A stretch of DNA of 64,000 nt from Leptospira kobayashii (GTDB taxonomy: Bacteria > Spirochaetota > Leptospiria > Leptospirales > Leptospiraceae), in NCBI RefSeq assembly GCF_003114835.2, contig NZ_AP025029.1, positions 210,192-274,191 on the forward strand. The letters are read 5' to 3'. The notes beneath the pieces were generated by a model. It worked only from the letters and a program-made list of their open reading frames with translations. It searched no databases and was not told where the DNA came from. A program made the translations under genes and the position numbers. Shown here in pieces: positions 62,724-64,000 of this stretch (position 1 is its first letter; every line of letters starts with the position of its first letter).

Positions 62724-63291
62724 ATTTCCGGTTATTGCGGCATCATTTTTATTTTTTCTTATAATGTGCAAATCTTCCCAACTTTCGGAAGTATCCGGCA
62801 GAATAAACGACCCTAAAGAAAATCGTAACGATAGCGGGAAATTTACGGCAAAACCAATCACAAAACTTCGATTAACCTATGATTCCGTTTGGTCCCCGAA
62901 AAAGGATTTTGTGTTATTGGAATCCGGCAGTTTGCACGAAAGCGGGAATTCTTACAAAATAGAATATCAAGATGTAAAAGCGGGCGAGATAGCCTGGATT
63001 AAAGTTTCTTCCACCAATCAAGACAACCAAAGATCTTTTCCTTATCTGAATTCAGATTTACCTTCAACTAACGCAACAAAGGTTTACTATTTTTCTTGGC
63101 AGGGCAGAAAAGCCAGTATACTAATGAAAGATATCTCCTCACCTGTAAAAGTTTATCTTCGTTGGGAAGGAATTTATAAGGGTTATCTAATTGTCGCGGA
63201 AACTGAGATGGATCAAATTACAACGGATGAGAAAAATGGGCTTGGAGATTATTTTCATCAGCATGTGTCGAATTATCTCGAGTTATTTTAA
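62707..63291 (+). CDS. lipoprotein of unknown function
   Basis: 194 residues from ATG 62707, with GGAGGAG seven bases before. Signal peptide with FLIMC lipobox (Cys about 21). The remainder has no recognised domain; a mix of beta and helical segments, with FSWQGRKASILMKD and VYLRWEGIYKG. Its start overlaps the end of the KamA gene by 17 bases, so it is coupled to it. Confidence 0.7.
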   Translation: MKLLIRFPVIAASFLFFLIMCKSSQLSEVSGRINDPKENRNDSGKFTAKPITKLRLTYDSVWSPKKDFVLLESGSLHESGNSYKIEYQDVKAGEIAWIKVSSTNQDNQRSFPYLNSDLPSTNATKVYYFSWQGRKASILMKDISSPVKVYLRWEGIYKGYLIVAETEMDQITTDEKNGLGDYFHQHVSNYLELF

Positions 63292-63320
63292 TTGTTCCCG
63301 TTTGGGATCGTCTGTTTTTC

Positions 63321-63872
63321 TTATGAAGAGTTCGCGTTGTGGAGGAGCTCGGCTTTGAAAGTGGGATAACGATCTGTTTTGAGATCGTATGTTTGGGTGA
63401 GACGGACGGAGCGTAGAAATGGGGTACCTCTCACAATTCCAAACTCACGGACCATCGCCAACCAACCCATCTCCCGCCATTCCAATAATAACCCAAGCAA
63501 ATGACTGCGAGAGATGGACAAAGCACTCGCCATTAAATCCATCTCGATCAAATACCTTTCATCAATACGAAAAGTTACTTTTTTTAAATCCAAGCCTTGT
63601 TTTTGATATGTGCGAGTCACTTTCCCCTTCCGCTTCGGGAAAAAGCCGTGGTAGATAAAATAAGCCGAATCTTCCAAAAGATTTCGAATAACGGTCGAGT
63701 ATGTAATTTTGGGATTTCCCTTTTTCAAATCGAAACCGCTTGCAATTAAAAAAGAGGTACTACATGACGAGAACGGTTTCACTAACCTGGCCGAAATTTC
63801 CGCTTCGTCCGAGGAAAGTCGTTTTGAAACCCGTTCGAATTCTAAAAACTCAAAAAAATCCATAACCATCAT
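63321..63872 (-). CDS. DUF1564-like putative DNA-binding protein
   Basis: 183 residues. The C-terminal half (KVTFRIDERYLIEMDLMASALSISRSHLLGLLLEWREMGW) resembles the Leptospira-restricted DUF1564 family and a ribbon-helix-helix motif. N-terminal half has two cysteines near SSCSTSFL. An internal ATG at 63863 could be the start; no strong ribosome binding site was found for either. Function unknown; DNA binding is suggested by the fold only. Confidence 0.65.
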   Translation of the reverse strand: MMVMDFFEFLEFERVSKRLSSDEAEISARLVKPFSSCSTSFLIASGFDLKKGNPKITYSTVIRNLLEDSAYFIYHGFFPKRKGKVTRTYQKQGLDLKKVTFRIDERYLIEMDLMASALSISRSHLLGLLLEWREMGWLAMVREFGIVRGTPFLRSVRLTQTYDLKTDRYPTFKAELLHNANSS

Positions 63873-64000
63873 GAAAGCTGTGGTTAAAAATTTACCCTTT
63901 TGGCTCCCTTTTTTCTCTGAACCATCAAAATATCCGAAAAAAGATTAGGCAAAAGAACGTTCTTGAACAATCCTAGGAATGAATCGACAAAGATTAGTTT

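Noticed and set aside
63953..63964. Palindrome AAGAACGTTCTT as a LexA-type operator
   Set aside because: It lacks the four-base gap of the GAAC-N4-GTTC box and no SOS gene starts nearby inside the window.
1..64000. CRISPR arrays, tRNA or rRNA genes, prophage
   Set aside because: No regularly spaced repeats, no cloverleaf-like sequences and no phage structural genes were seen.

Overview
The window looks like a chromosomal stretch of a Leptospira species. The evidence is an AT-rich spirochaete-like sequence, two tandem lipoproteins carrying the LruC domain first named in Leptospira, a C-terminal gene resembling the Leptospira-restricted DUF1564 family, loose spirochaete lipoboxes, abundant PP2C/GAF and chemoreceptor signalling genes, and a full-length B12-dependent MetH. 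I cannot name the species; nothing here is specific to a pathogenic lineage. I found no rRNA, tRNA or CRISPR array.

Layout. 1-3.3 kb is accessory: a HipA-like kinase cut by the window edge, a DUF1772 membrane protein, a GC-rich hairpin-rich intergenic block, a solitary DDE transposase, and an exported acyl-carrier-like protein without the carrier serine. 3.3-8.1 kb (minus strand) holds a PIG-L deacetylase, an ECF sigma / FecR / HAMP membrane signalling set and SthA-type transhydrogenase. 8.2-9.8 kb is a metal/redox stress set: CopZ behind a MerR-type promoter, a 1-Cys peroxiredoxin and an OsmC protein. 9.8-17.3 kb has DUF547, an esterase, DinB, a PP2C response regulator with its histidine kinase, ExbB/ExbD and UbiE/MenG. 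17.6-21.6 kb holds the two LruC-domain lipoproteins, each followed by a strong terminator. 21.6-36.2 kb is mostly housekeeping: an AMP-binding enzyme, O-antigen-ligase-like protein, DksA-like protein, L33, BASS transporter, class V aminotransferase, Alr, a hydrolase, a nitrilase, ArgB followed by a GAF-PP2C phosphatase and a coiled-coil protein, and PFK.

36.2-43.0 kb is a methyl-cycle operon on the minus strand: an ArsR-methyltransferase fusion of the SahR type, ahcY, a 7Fe-type ferredoxin, metH and a small unknown gene. A near-perfect 24-bp palindrome lies just upstream of the regulator. Together these genes recycle S-adenosylhomocysteine to homocysteine and methionine, and the regulator probably senses that cycle. 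43-54 kb contains two paralogous chemoreceptors with an unusual multi-pass N-terminus, an outer-membrane protein, a DMT exporter, small exported proteins and a third chemoreceptor broken by a single-base frameshift. A 300-base gap after it contains a strongly foldable sequence that may be a non-coding RNA.

54-64 kb has an M61 peptidase, CorA, and a tightly packed minus-strand operon efp-mtnB-SDR-SDR-unknown. A KamA-family radical SAM gene lies divergent from efp, followed by a lipoprotein and the DUF1564-like gene. The best leads for something undescribed are the SahR-like unit with its ferredoxin, the serine-less exported ACP-like protein, the structured RNA candidate, and the LruC pair with both a lipid anchor and a C-terminal membrane segment.
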